From positions 2,852,001 to 2,916,000 of the forward strand of contig NC_015731.1 of assembly GCF_000219585.1 (NCBI RefSeq): a DNA stretch of 64,000 bases. Direction: 5' to 3'. Made by a program: the position numbers and the translations under genes. Of this stretch, positions 16,866-24,545 are shown in pieces (within the stretch, counting starts at the first letter, position 1; each line of letters opens with the position of its first letter). The notes beneath the pieces are model-generated. The model was not told the origin of the DNA. It made no database searches and was given only the letters and a program-made list of their open reading frames with translations. This DNA comes from Nitrosomonas sp. Is79A3 (lineage in GTDB: Bacteria > Pseudomonadota > Gammaproteobacteria > Burkholderiales > Nitrosomonadaceae).

Positions 16866-17738
16866 ATGACGAAACTTAATATTGCAATCATCGGTTTTGG
16901 GCGGGTAGGACGTGCCTGTGCACTTTCATTGCGCAATGCAGACGATCTTGTGTTGGCCGGTGTTGTATGGCGCTCAACCTCGCCGATGAAACTGCCTAAT
17001 CCACTCGGCAATGTTCAGGTGGTTGCGCATGTGCGTGATCTGAAGCGTGTCGACGTGGCGCTTGTTTGTGTGCCAGCAGATGCTGTTCTGAGCGTTGCAT
17101 GCGAGCTGCTGCAGGCACGAATCCCGATTATCGAGTGTGCGGTGCTCGAAATGCGTGCACTCGAGATACATTATGACGCTATCGGCGATGCGGCGTGTCA
17201 CCACGGTGCATGTGCCATTGTTGGCGCGGGATGGAACCCAGGTATTTTGCCGCTTTTCGAGCGCGCGTTCACGACACTGGTTCCCGATGGACGCACTAAA
17301 CACACCAACCGGCCTAGCGCGAGCCTTCATCACACCGAGGCGGTGGAAAACATCAAAGGTGTAAAAGGTGCGCTTGCTGCCGAAACACACGATGCGCAGG
17401 GACAGCTGACCCGCTATGTCTACCTGGAACTCGAAAAGGGCATAAAGGGTTCAGGGGGAACGTCGCTTGATGCGATTGAAGCCGCACTTGCCGCTGATCC
17501 GCTCTTCATTGGCGAACAGACGCATGTATTTGAAGTCGAGAACATCGCCGCACTCGAGGAGGAAGGTCGCGGTATTCTGCTCGAGCGAACCGGTACGGAG
17601 CGAACGGGCGCGCATGCTGCGCTGTTGCTCGAGGGACGTTTTGACGTGCCGACATTCACCGCGAGGGTGATGATCGATGCCGCCAAGTGTATTCCGAGTC
17701 TTAAGCCGGGTGCGCATCGCTACGCCTTCTGGGGTTAA
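16866..17738 (+). CDS. diaminopimelate-dehydrogenase-like NAD(P) oxidoreductase
   Basis: 290 residues with an N-terminal Rossmann fold (IAIIGFGRVGRA; glycines at 10, 12, 15). It also carries family motifs of meso-diaminopimelate dehydrogenase: AGWNPGILPLFER (compare GWDPG in known enzymes) and SASLHHTEAVENIKGVKGAL (compare the GHSDAL..GVK region). Known enzymes make meso-DAP from tetrahydrodipicolinate by reductive amination. It starts well (GGGAG before ATG) and is followed after three bases by rtcA, so it heads a three-gene operon. A lysine-pathway enzyme next to RNA-end genes is odd; a different substrate is quite possible. G+C is visibly higher than in flanking DNA. Confidence 0.75.
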   Translation: MTKLNIAIIGFGRVGRACALSLRNADDLVLAGVVWRSTSPMKLPNPLGNVQVVAHVRDLKRVDVALVCVPADAVLSVACELLQARIPIIECAVLEMRALEIHYDAIGDAACHHGACAIVGAGWNPGILPLFERAFTTLVPDGRTKHTNRPSASLHHTEAVENIKGVKGALAAETHDAQGQLTRYVYLELEKGIKGSGGTSLDAIEAALAADPLFIGEQTHVFEVENIAALEEEGRGILLERTGTERTGAHAALLLEGRFDVPTFTARVMIDAAKCIPSLKPGAHRYAFWG

Positions 17739-17741
17739 TGC

Positions 17742-18776
17742 GTGCTCGAAATTGATGGTAGCTATGGCGAGGGCGGTGGTCAGTTGCTGCGGCTTGCCGT
17801 GGCGTTGGCTGCCATCACCGGCACCAGAGTTTGCATCACGAATATCCGCGCGCGACGCGACAAACCCGGCCTCGCGCCACAACATCTCACCGGGGTGCAG
17901 GCAGTGGGCCAGCTCTGCGGTGCAAAGATCGAAGGCCTTACGCCACGATCACAGCAAATCACTTTTGAACCGGCCAGGCTGCGTGGCGGTGATTACCGCT
18001 TCGATGTCGGCACTGCGGGCAGCATAACGCTGGTACTACAGGCGCTGCTGCCAGTCATGCTGGCGGCGCAGATGCCTTGCAAGGTGCATATAACGGGCGG
18101 CACCGACATTCGGCAAGCACCGGCCGCGGATTATCTGCGCGAGGTGCTTATCCGACTGATCGAGCGGCTCGGTGCACGGGTAACCATACGGGTGCTGCGG
18201 CGCGGCTACTATCCGCGTGGCGGAGGTGAAATTGAGCTCGCAGTGGAGCCAGCAACTCTTGTCCCCGCAGTGTTCGACGCAACCGGCCACATCAAGGCGA
18301 TCTATGGCATTACCCACGTGGCCAATCTTCCTGAACACATTGCGTTGCGGATGAAACAGGCGGTACTCGACCAGCTTGGCGCTTACGCAACACAGGCGAG
18401 TTTCGAGACGCAGATTCTCGGTCACGAAGCAGCCTTTGGTCCCGGCGGAGCAATCGTTTGCTGGATCAAGCGTGAGCATACCGTATTGGGTGCAGCGCGC
18501 GTCGCAAAGCGGGACGTACGCGCGGAAGCGCTGGGTGAGGCCGTAGGGAAGGAGCTTGCTGCAGACCTTGCAGCAGGTGCCGCGCTCGATGTGCATGCGG
18601 CTGATCAGATACTTGTTTACCTTGCGCTCGCTGGAGGCGGATCGTTTAGCACGCGTAGCGCCTCACTGCATGCGCGCACGGCGATGTGGCTGATCGAACA
18701 GTTTCTGCCGGTGACCTTCGGCGTATCAGAATCGGCAGAACTCGCACACGTTACCGTGACACCACGCGGGAAATAA
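17742..18776 (+). CDS. rtcA: RNA 3'-terminal phosphate cyclase
   Basis: Converts an RNA 3'-phosphate into a 2',3'-cyclic phosphate with ATP, through an enzyme-AMP intermediate on a histidine. The 344 residues show GSYGEGGGQLLR at the start, GTAGSITLVLQ, RGYYPRGGGEIEL and, near the end, SASLHARTAMWLIEQFLPV. There His310 lines up with the AMP-accepting His309 of E. coli RtcA. GTG start at 17742, three bases after the upstream stop, and two bases before the next ATG at 18779, so translation is probably coupled. No rtcB ligase or rtcR regulator is nearby, which separates this from the E. coli rtcBA arrangement. Confidence 0.93.
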   Translation: MLEIDGSYGEGGGQLLRLAVALAAITGTRVCITNIRARRDKPGLAPQHLTGVQAVGQLCGAKIEGLTPRSQQITFEPARLRGGDYRFDVGTAGSITLVLQALLPVMLAAQMPCKVHITGGTDIRQAPAADYLREVLIRLIERLGARVTIRVLRRGYYPRGGGEIELAVEPATLVPAVFDATGHIKAIYGITHVANLPEHIALRMKQAVLDQLGAYATQASFETQILGHEAAFGPGGAIVCWIKREHTVLGAARVAKRDVRAEALGEAVGKELAADLAAGAALDVHAADQILVYLALAGGGSFSTRSASLHARTAMWLIEQFLPVTFGVSESAELAHVTVTPRGK

Positions 18777-18778
18777 CC

Positions 18779-19069
18779 ATGACACCAATCCACGAACTGC
18801 TTGCTCGCATCCGCTGGGATCCCGAATTCGGCAAAGGGAAATTTGAACTCGCCTACGAGGATAAAGTCGAACACCAGCTCAAGCGCGCGCCACTCGAGCA
18901 GATAACCATCGAACCAGGCCAGCACTTCGCATTCGAAGTGGAGACGGAAGATGGCACGCTACACACCATTCCCTTTCACCGGGTGCGGAAAGTTTGGCGG
19001 GATGAGGTGCTCATATGGGAACGGCATCCAGGAACGGTAGGAAAAATTAAACCTAAACTCCTCTGTTAG
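18779..19069 (+). CDS. DUF504 / MJ1316-domain protein
   Basis: 96 residues, starting MTPIHELLARIRWDPEFG and continuing FELAYEDKVEHQLKRAPLEQ and IPFHRVRKVWRDEVLIWER, the complete DUF504 (UPF0248) pattern common in archaea. This fold has been proposed to recognise cyclic phosphate ends of RNA, which fits its place directly after rtcA. Stand-alone bacterial copies are uncommon. The start two bases after the rtcA stop is preferred to an upstream ATG at 18686 inside rtcA. The last few codons (KPKLLC) touch the end of the IS1380 element, so the natural C-terminus may have been changed by that insertion. Confidence 0.85.
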   Translation: MTPIHELLARIRWDPEFGKGKFELAYEDKVEHQLKRAPLEQITIEPGQHFAFEVETEDGTLHTIPFHRVRKVWRDEVLIWERHPGTVGKIKPKLLC

Positions 19070-19627
19070 GTCACTCCAATGGCCAAAGAGGGTGGAAGGA
19101 AACCGAGGAGCTGTGAATTTTTCGGTCTGGTCGCAATAATTTTGTTAATGATATAGCGTCCAAGTACGCCCCAATGATCCGCTTTGGTCAACTGAGGCGC
19201 ATTTGCCAGAACATGATCAAGACCTTTTCGTATATTGGTGATCATCGACTTGATATGATCTCCGGCTGCGTGAGTCAGAGTGAGCAGCAATCGGGATTGA
19301 CCGGCATGCTGGGTCAGGCGGGCAATGCCGCTGAGCAACATGGGACGGCTAGTGATTGCCTCCAGGCGTGTCTTCGGGTGTGCCAGTCTGACATACCAAC
19401 TCCACCAATTGTAGATGAGCGCGACTGCTCGCGCTGAGAGGTTGCAACGTTCCAGGTCTTGCGTGGTATAGCCACCCCAACCCCATTGGTTTTTCAGCTC
19501 ATCGAAGCCGTTCTCGCAGTCGGCCCGATCCCGGTATAACTGGCCAATGGCGTCGAGGGAGTAGTTTGTATTGGTCACCAATATAGCGTATTCCCAGAGT
19601 TTAACCGTATCCCTCCAACCCCACCAT

Positions 19628-21211
19628 CTACTCACATTCCTTCAACAATGCTTCAATATCCTCCGGTGCAAGCGGTAGCAATTCATCGATTCGGCTATTA
19701 GGCCAGGTGGGGAGTTTTTCGAGGGTGTCGGCTAGCCATTGTGCGGGGTTGAGGCCGTTGAGTTTTGCGGTGCCGAGTAGGGTTTGAATGGCGGCGGCAC
19801 GTTTTCCGGCGCGTTCGGAGCCGGTGAACAGCCAGTTTTTCTTGCCGAGCGCGATGGGGCGAATAGTGTTTTCGACGGGGTTGTTGTCAATCGGCAGGTG
19901 TCCGCTGCTGGCGTAGCGGATTAGGCTTTGCCAGCGCTTCAAGGTGTAGTCGATGGCTTTGGCGGTGCCGCCGCCATTGGCAGTTTGGGCGCGAGTTTGC
20001 AGTAACCAGTCGTGCAACGATTGCAGGATCGGCAGGCTTTTTTCTGCACGTAGTATCTGCCGGGCTTCGGTCGATAAGTGCTTGCCTTCGGCTTCGACGG
20101 CGTAAAGTCCGCCTATGCGCTGCAACACCTCATACGCGACGGTGCTGGCATTGGCTTGGTGCAGGTCGAAGAATTTGCGGCGCGCGTGCGCCCAGCACCC
20201 TAATTCAGTGCAGGGTGATGCTGTTTTGGAGAATAAAGCCTTGTAACCGCCATAGTCGTCTACCAGCAAGTGGCCTTGCCAGCTGTTGAGGAAGTTTTGC
20301 GCATGTTTGCCACTACGGCTGGTTTGGTAGTCGAATACGATGATGCGCGGCCCCAACTCAAAATCGTTACTGCGATACGCCCACAGATAGGCGCGTTGCG
20401 TTCTTCCGCTGCCGGGATCAAGTTGCGCCACCGGGGTTTCGTCGGCGTGTAACACAGAGCCATGCAATAAGTGCAAAATCAGCCGGTCAACCAGCGGTTG
20501 TAGTGCCACGCCTACACGTCCGATCCATTCCGCCAACGTGGAAAGCGATAAAGTGACACCTTCCCGGGCGGCGATTTGTGCGATGCGATACAGCGGCAGG
20601 TGATCGAGGTATTTGCAGATCGTGATCCAAGCAAGCAGTCCGGGTGTTGCCATACTGCCGTCGATCACCGCGGGTGGAACCGGTTCCGCGACCACGGTTT
20701 CGCAAGCCCGGCAGGCGTATTGCGGGCGGATGTGACGGTGCACGAAGAATTCGGCGGGTTTGACGTCCAGTTGTTCGCTGACGTCTTCGCCGATTTTTAC
20801 CAGATCGCTGCCGCACTGTTTGCATTGGCAAGATTCCGGTTCATGCCGGTGTTCGATGCGTGGCAGGTGATCCGGCAGAGGTTGGCGCCCAGCGCGTGCA
20901 CGCTTGGGTTTTTGCGGAACCGGCAGCGGCAGTTGCTCGATTTCCGCTTCGATCGCCGCCGCATCAGTTTGCCAGTCTTCTTCGAACAGGCTGAATTGTG
21001 GCTGCGACAGTGCTTCGCTCTTCGCGCCGAAACGAATGCGGCGCAAATGTGCCAGTTCCAGCTTCAGTGCCTGATTCTTCGCTTCCAGCAGTTTGAGCTC
21101 GTTTTGTGCTTGCGTAAGCAGTGATTGAATAAGGTTCGATACCTCGGTTTTAGCTTCCGGCGTGAGGTTCAAATGATCTAATTCGATTGACTGTTTTGCG
21201 TGCGTTTTCAT
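19628..21211 (-). CDS. tnpC: IS66 TnpC transposase
   Basis: DDE transposase of 527 residues. In order: N-terminal coiled region (LTQAQNELKLLEAKNQALKL), zinc-finger segment (ESCQCKQCGSDLVKIGEDVS, RPQYACRACE), then a catalytic core with HADETPVAQ, VDDYGGYKAL and NNPVENTIRPIALG. The C-terminal IS66 tail is present. I chose the ATG at 21211 (MKTHAKQSIELDHLNL); a reading from 21319 adds unlike sequence. Confidence 0.92.
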   Translation of the reverse strand: MKTHAKQSIELDHLNLTPEAKTEVSNLIQSLLTQAQNELKLLEAKNQALKLELAHLRRIRFGAKSEALSQPQFSLFEEDWQTDAAAIEAEIEQLPLPVPQKPKRARAGRQPLPDHLPRIEHRHEPESCQCKQCGSDLVKIGEDVSEQLDVKPAEFFVHRHIRPQYACRACETVVAEPVPPAVIDGSMATPGLLAWITICKYLDHLPLYRIAQIAAREGVTLSLSTLAEWIGRVGVALQPLVDRLILHLLHGSVLHADETPVAQLDPGSGRTQRAYLWAYRSNDFELGPRIIVFDYQTSRSGKHAQNFLNSWQGHLLVDDYGGYKALFSKTASPCTELGCWAHARRKFFDLHQANASTVAYEVLQRIGGLYAVEAEGKHLSTEARQILRAEKSLPILQSLHDWLLQTRAQTANGGGTAKAIDYTLKRWQSLIRYASSGHLPIDNNPVENTIRPIALGKKNWLFTGSERAGKRAAAIQTLLGTAKLNGLNPAQWLADTLEKLPTWPNSRIDELLPLAPEDIEALLKECE

Positions 21212-21260
21212 GGCGTTATTATACTGCAAAACTTGCGCAAAGTGATTCCAGTATTGGCTT

Positions 21261-21608
21261 TCAGCTATATTTTCTTGCGCAGGATTGCAACCCCAAACGA
21301 CACCAATCCACCCCGGCAATCAACCACTCCCATTGCAACGCAGTCAGTTCCATCCCGCCCGTATCCGAACGCCCCCAAACGAACCGTCCCTGATGCAAGC
21401 GCCGCTGGCACAACCACACGCCGGTGCCGTCCCACAGCAGCACTTTGATGCGATTGCCCGCGCGATTGCAAAACACAAACGCCGAACCCGCACAAGGCGA
21501 GCGCTGCAACGCCTGCTCCACCAATACCGACAATCCGTCAATGCCGCGACGCATATCCACCGGCTCAACCATCAACCAAATCTTCCCTGGATTCGCAATC
21601 AAAGACAC
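21261..21608 (-). CDS. tnpB: IS66 TnpB accessory protein
   Basis: 115 residues with the family core IWLMVEPVDMRRGIDGLSVL, AFVFCNRAGNRIKVLLWDG and GMELTALQWEWLIAGVDW. Likely start is GTG at 21608 or TTG at 21602, overlapping the tnpA stop at 21599-21601; this overlap is usual for IS66. The frame is open much further upstream to 21818, but that part lies within tnpA and is not coding. Required with TnpA and TnpC for IS66 transposition. Confidence 0.88.
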   Translation of the reverse strand: MSLIANPGKIWLMVEPVDMRRGIDGLSVLVEQALQRSPCAGSAFVFCNRAGNRIKVLLWDGTGVWLCQRRLHQGRFVWGRSDTGGMELTALQWEWLIAGVDWCRLGLQSCARKYS

Positions 21609-21889
21609 TTCAACAACTCCCCCAGCCAATGCGGCGAAACCGTCGATGGCAGCTCCAACACATGATTGCCTTGACCGCGAAGACGTAGCGTGCTCGTCGG
21701 TGCAGGCATCGGTTTGATCGTGACCGGGACCAACGCAGGCGGCCGGATAACCTGACCGGCACGATGCTTGCGAACCCAATTGCCAAACGTCTTGGTATTC
21801 AAACCATGTTCCCGGCAATAAGCCGCCTGAGACTTACCGCTGGTTTGCCATGCTTCGATATGAATTCGTCGCGCTTCTGATGATGACAT
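21599..21889 (-). CDS. tnpA: IS66 TnpA accessory protein
   Basis: 96 residues with a helix-turn-helix of the transposase-8 type: EAWQTSGKSQAAYCREHGLN then TKTFGNWVRKH. Preceded by GGAGGGA before the ATG at 21889 (plus strand TCCCTCC). Probably binds the element ends. First gene of the IS66 operon. Confidence 0.88.
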   Translation of the reverse strand: MSSSEARRIHIEAWQTSGKSQAAYCREHGLNTKTFGNWVRKHRAGQVIRPPALVPVTIKPMPAPTSTLRLRGQGNHVLELPSTVSPHWLGELLKCL

Positions 21890-23222
21890 CGTCCCTCCTT
21901 GTAAAAGGTTTGAGGATAGCGATGACGTATCAGGGTGTTAATGTGGATGGATTGGAGGCTTACGTTTAACCTTGTCTGAATGGTCAATGAAGTGGAGCAT
22001 CGGCTGCTGGTTCTCATTGCTCGTCTCGGCTGCCGCCATGCTGTCTTTGATTCGCCGCCGCAGTACCACTACACGCCGCGCACCACTCCAACCCGTCAGC
22101 CGAAGCTTGCCTTCCACCGCGTCAAAGCCTTGCCCCGCGTTCTGCCAGTCGCCTTGCTGCCATTGCCGCTCGATCAGGCGCTTAACTCCGGCAGTTTGCC
22201 GTAGCTTGAAGAGGTAGTGCTGTTCAATTCGCTCCATCTCGACCATTACCCCCTGATTGCCAAAGGCACTGTCACCGCGCACCAGGGCGGGGCGTTCCTC
22301 GGCAGCGAGTCGCTCAATTAGCCGGCACAGGCGCGGTAGGCTATGTTTCGCCGCACTGGCTTTACCGCCTTGTACCTCGACATCGAGCACCAGTCGAATG
22401 TTGCCGATCCAGTAGGTGTGCAAAGTATGGCTCGGCCGTCCCGGCTTGGTTGGGTTGTAGCCAATCTCGGCACCTGCCTGGTGACCATACAACAGTTTGA
22501 CGCTGGTGTCGGCATCGAGTATCCAGGGCGTGCGTAAAGATTCTTGGATGCTCTCACCCAGGGCTTTATCCATCCATGCTGTGCTCTTCGCCAGTTGGAC
22601 TGCGTGGGCAGCGCGTTCTTCTTCGCTACCATACTTCTTGCATGGGGCCGGTGCCAAGTGCGCCAGTGCGCGACGCAGACTCTCGTCACTGATGATCTTG
22701 TTCATGCCGAGTATCCGGGGAGCAACTTCATCGCCGCGCAGCCCGGCAACATGTGCATAGCGCCGCTGTCCATCCAAGATCGATAATAGCCAGGTGCCAA
22801 GCACATCAACTACCTTGGGTGCGTTGGGACTGGTGTAATCCATTGGACATCCATCCACCCAGCGGGTGAATAACCCAGAAACTTCCAAAAACTCGGCAAA
22901 GAATGGTAATTGCCCCAGTGCTGTGGCGCTTCCGCCTTCGTCCCAGCGAACGTGAAACCGGCCACCAGGAGTGGCTACGCTTTGTTCAGCCGTCGTTTGT
23001 TCCGTCTCCTGCAAAGTAGTATTGATCGCCTCGACCAGTGTCTTCTTCTCAAATTTAATTTCACCCATTGGGTGAGCCTCCTATTCTGTCGAAAACCCTT
23101 ACCAGAAATACATTCGTGGCAATTTTACTGGAATCAACTGAGGAAAATAGGTTAAATGAGGCCATTGCTTGAGCAACGGTAACTGGCCAACCTCACCAAA
23201 GAAATCAAAAATCACTACTTAG

Positions 23223-23358
23223 GGAAGCTCTGATTAAGGAACCTCTGAATAACTGTCATTTCGAGCAGAGCGAGAAATCTATACTGTTGATTGCCAAAGA
23301 TTCCTTAAGTTGATTATCGTTCGTCCTGAGCTTGCCGAAGGATTTAATCAGAGCTTCC
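23223..23358. repeat. 136-bp MITE with the ends of the IS5 element at 2288
   Basis: Both ends are GGAAGCTCTGATTAA, identical to the right end of the IS5-family element in this window, and the first 18 bases (plus GTT, once the internal insert is removed) also match it. TTAG at 23219-23222 and 23359-23362 is the target duplication. It encodes nothing, so it is probably moved by that element's transposase. A second repeat is inserted inside it. Confidence 0.88.
23238..23304. repeat. 67-bp shortened copy of the 110-bp MITE, nested
   Basis: Runs from GGAACCTCTGAATAACTG to AAAGATTCC and has TTAA on both sides (23234-23237 and 23305-23308). It matches the left 60 bases of the repeats at 24267 and 35337. 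Removing it with one TTAA leaves a simple 65-bp MITE. Confidence 0.75.
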
Positions 23359-23522
23359 TTAGTATCCTGAGCATAGGCTAAATACCAAGACATTTGGAAA
23401 AATGGGAAGATCAATAGGCCTCCCTATTTTGGAGGCGAATTATTTTGATCCATTTTGTAGTGCACCTTCTTAGTTAAAAGTAGATAATCCTCTTTTTTAG
23501 CCAGAAAACAGGAAGGTGAACT

Positions 23523-23921
23523 GTGACGCATCTGACCCAGAACGAAATCGAATCGATCGAAAATAAATTACGCAACCGCCAGCAAGAATTGCTCGAAGAA
23601 GTTCGCAATGAACTTGACGAGCGCGAGGACCAGCACTTGGCTGCGTTGATGGGCAATGACCCGGGGGATAACGGTGATTTATCGCTGGCCGATGAACTGG
23701 CAGATCTGAACATACTCCGGGTGGATCGCCAAATCAAAGAGCTACGCGCGATTGAAACCAAATTGGCGCAGATCAAAGAAGGCAATCTGAATGAATGCAT
23801 CGATTGCGGCAAGGAAATCGGCTTGCAACGCTTACTGGCTTATCCGGTAGCTATGCGGTGTGTGAGTTGTCAGGAAAGGCACGATCAGATGTATGCACAT
23901 GAGGCGCGCCCAAGTCTGTGA
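23523..23921 (+). CDS. TraR/DksA-family zinc-finger protein
   Basis: 132 residues: a long coiled-coil (about 5-90, rich in Glu and Gln) followed by a four-Cys zinc finger at Cys92, Cys95, Cys113 and Cys116 (CIDCG...CVSC). DksA binds RNA polymerase through its secondary channel and works with ppGpp. This protein is shorter than E. coli DksA (151) and lacks a clear DxxDxA tip; it has LADELAD instead, so it may not act like DksA. Start is GTG at 23523 after GGAAGG. It stands alone. YbiI/TraR-like proteins are alternatives. Confidence 0.82.
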   Translation: MTHLTQNEIESIENKLRNRQQELLEEVRNELDEREDQHLAALMGNDPGDNGDLSLADELADLNILRVDRQIKELRAIETKLAQIKEGNLNECIDCGKEIGLQRLLAYPVAMRCVSCQERHDQMYAHEARPSL

Positions 23922-24005
23922 AGAATACTTGAATTAGTAGCTATGGCAGTACACTACTGGGTTGCGCGTTCAAGCTCTTTACAAAGATTTCTCGAATAAA
24001 CAGCT

Positions 24006-24022
24006 CCGTGGCAAGCCCACGG
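24006..24022 (+). terminator. stem-loop downstream of the DksA-like gene
   Basis: CCGTGG, five-base loop, CCACGG. It lies 85 bases past the stop and lacks a T-run. Confidence 0.35.
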
Positions 24023-24266
24023 GGAATCATAAGTTGAATAATCAATGGTCGAATGGCAAATTCACCCCAATCTCCTTGCGGCCTTGGGGCGAATAAAGCC
24101 CTCGATAATCCAAACTTAGCTTACCAAATGACAATAACCAATCCAGTTTGCGATACGAATGATCCAGCGGTATCAACGCGCGTCCAACCTAAAAAATAAA
24201 TTGCCTTGCTCTCTTTCCTTCAGCAAAAAAATCCTACCGATTTGAATTTTCCGTATTATCGCCTAA

Positions 24267-24376
24267 GGAACCTCTGAATAACTGTCATTTCGAGCATAGC
24301 GAGAAATCTATACTGTTGATTGCCAAAGATTCCTCACTACGTTCGGAATGACAGAGGTGAGTTATTCAGAGATTCC
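24267..24376. repeat. 110-bp MITE, complete copy
   Basis: Ends are GGAACCTCTGAATAACTGTC and, inverted, GGAATCTCTGAATAACTCAC. CTAA precedes it; TAA follows, so the duplication may have lost a base. The same sequence is at 35337-35446, in shortened form at 23238 and degenerate at 16488. The ends resemble those of the IS5 element (13 of 15 positions). Confidence 0.85.
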
Positions 24377-24388
24377 TAATTTATCGGC

Positions 24389-24430
24389 AGCCCTACTTTG
24401 GCACTTCGATGCCGTTTCGGGTAGTGGGCT
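24389..24430 (+). ncRNA. candidate structured leader upstream of the FecR-like gene
   Basis: AGCCC (24389-24393) pairs with GGGCT (24426-24430), ACT with AGT inside it, and an inner GGCA-loop-TGCC hairpin (24400-24413). A GGGTAGTGGGCT strand closes the fold. A further GCCTGA...TCAGGC stem (24453-24483) with A/T runs follows before the gene at 24546. I do not match it to a named riboswitch. It could be a regulatory leader or a chance fold. Confidence 0.35.
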
Positions 24431-24545
24431 CCCTTACATTTTTTTGCAAAATGCCTGACGCAAATCAGTTATGAATTTCAGGCTAAAAAAATTTTTGCTG
24501 TCAGTATATAATTTCTGCTTTCGACCTTTATTTCGTTGAACTCAG

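Larger units (their letters stand above)
19607..21963 (-). mobile_element. IS66-family element, 2357 bp, 8-bp duplication
   Basis: Ends are GTATCCCTCCAACCC (19607) and, inverted, GTAAGCCTCCAATCC (21963). GTTTAACC at 19599-19606 and 21964-21971 is the eight-base duplication expected of IS66. The three genes tnpA, tnpB and tnpC are in the usual order and look complete. Confidence 0.93.
19066..23068 (-). pseudogene. IS1380-family transposase, interrupted by IS66
   Basis: The 5' part (23068 to 21964) begins MGEIKFEKKTLVEAINTTL and holds two catalytic aspartates (ILDADTSVKLLYG and VRGDSAFGNQG). The 3' part (19598 to 19066) holds the glutamate motif YRDRADCENGFDELKNQWG. Removing IS66 with one copy of GGTTAAAC joins HFIDHSDKV to KLWEYAILVT in frame, for 545 residues. 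The coding sequence is otherwise intact, so the IS66 insertion may be recent. Confidence 0.9.
19060..23095 (-). mobile_element. IS1380-family element, split by IS66
   Basis: The two halves of one IS1380-type transposase lie either side of an IS66 element. Outer ends are approximate: GTTAGGTCACTCCAATGG near 19065 and, inverted, ATAGGAGGCTCACCCAATGG near 23080 look like related terminal repeats. Without IS66 and one duplication it would be about 1.67 kb, normal for the family. Its left end abuts the DUF504 gene. Confidence 0.75.
23096..23522. other. intergenic region with a nested MITE
   Basis: No gene is supported. It holds the 136-bp MITE (23223-23358) and a GCCTCC...GGAGGC stem-loop near 23418-23436. 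It ends with the ribosome site of the next gene. Confidence 0.6.
23922..24545. other. intergenic region with stem-loops, a MITE and a structured element
   Basis: No gene is supported. It contains a stem-loop just after the DksA-like gene (24006-24022), a second one (CACCCCAA...TTGGGGCG, 24062-24089), a 110-bp MITE (24267-24376) and a folded element (24389-24430) ahead of the FecR-like gene. Confidence 0.6.

Noticed and set aside
16529..17011. Minus-strand reading frame of 160 codons
   Set aside because: Overlaps the MITE and the start of the dehydrogenase gene in the opposite direction, with no domain features.
17451..17885. Minus-strand frames inside the dehydrogenase and rtcA genes
   Set aside because: GC-rich DNA leaves long open frames opposite real genes; codon positions and protein motifs favour the plus strand.
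21261..21818. Longer reading frame for IS66 TnpB
   Set aside because: The first 70 codons lie within tnpA in another frame; family similarity begins near 21608.
24399..24413. Sigma-54 promoter TGGCAC...TGCC
   Set aside because: The GG-to-GC distance is one base short of the strict sigma-54 spacing, and the bases fit a hairpin better.
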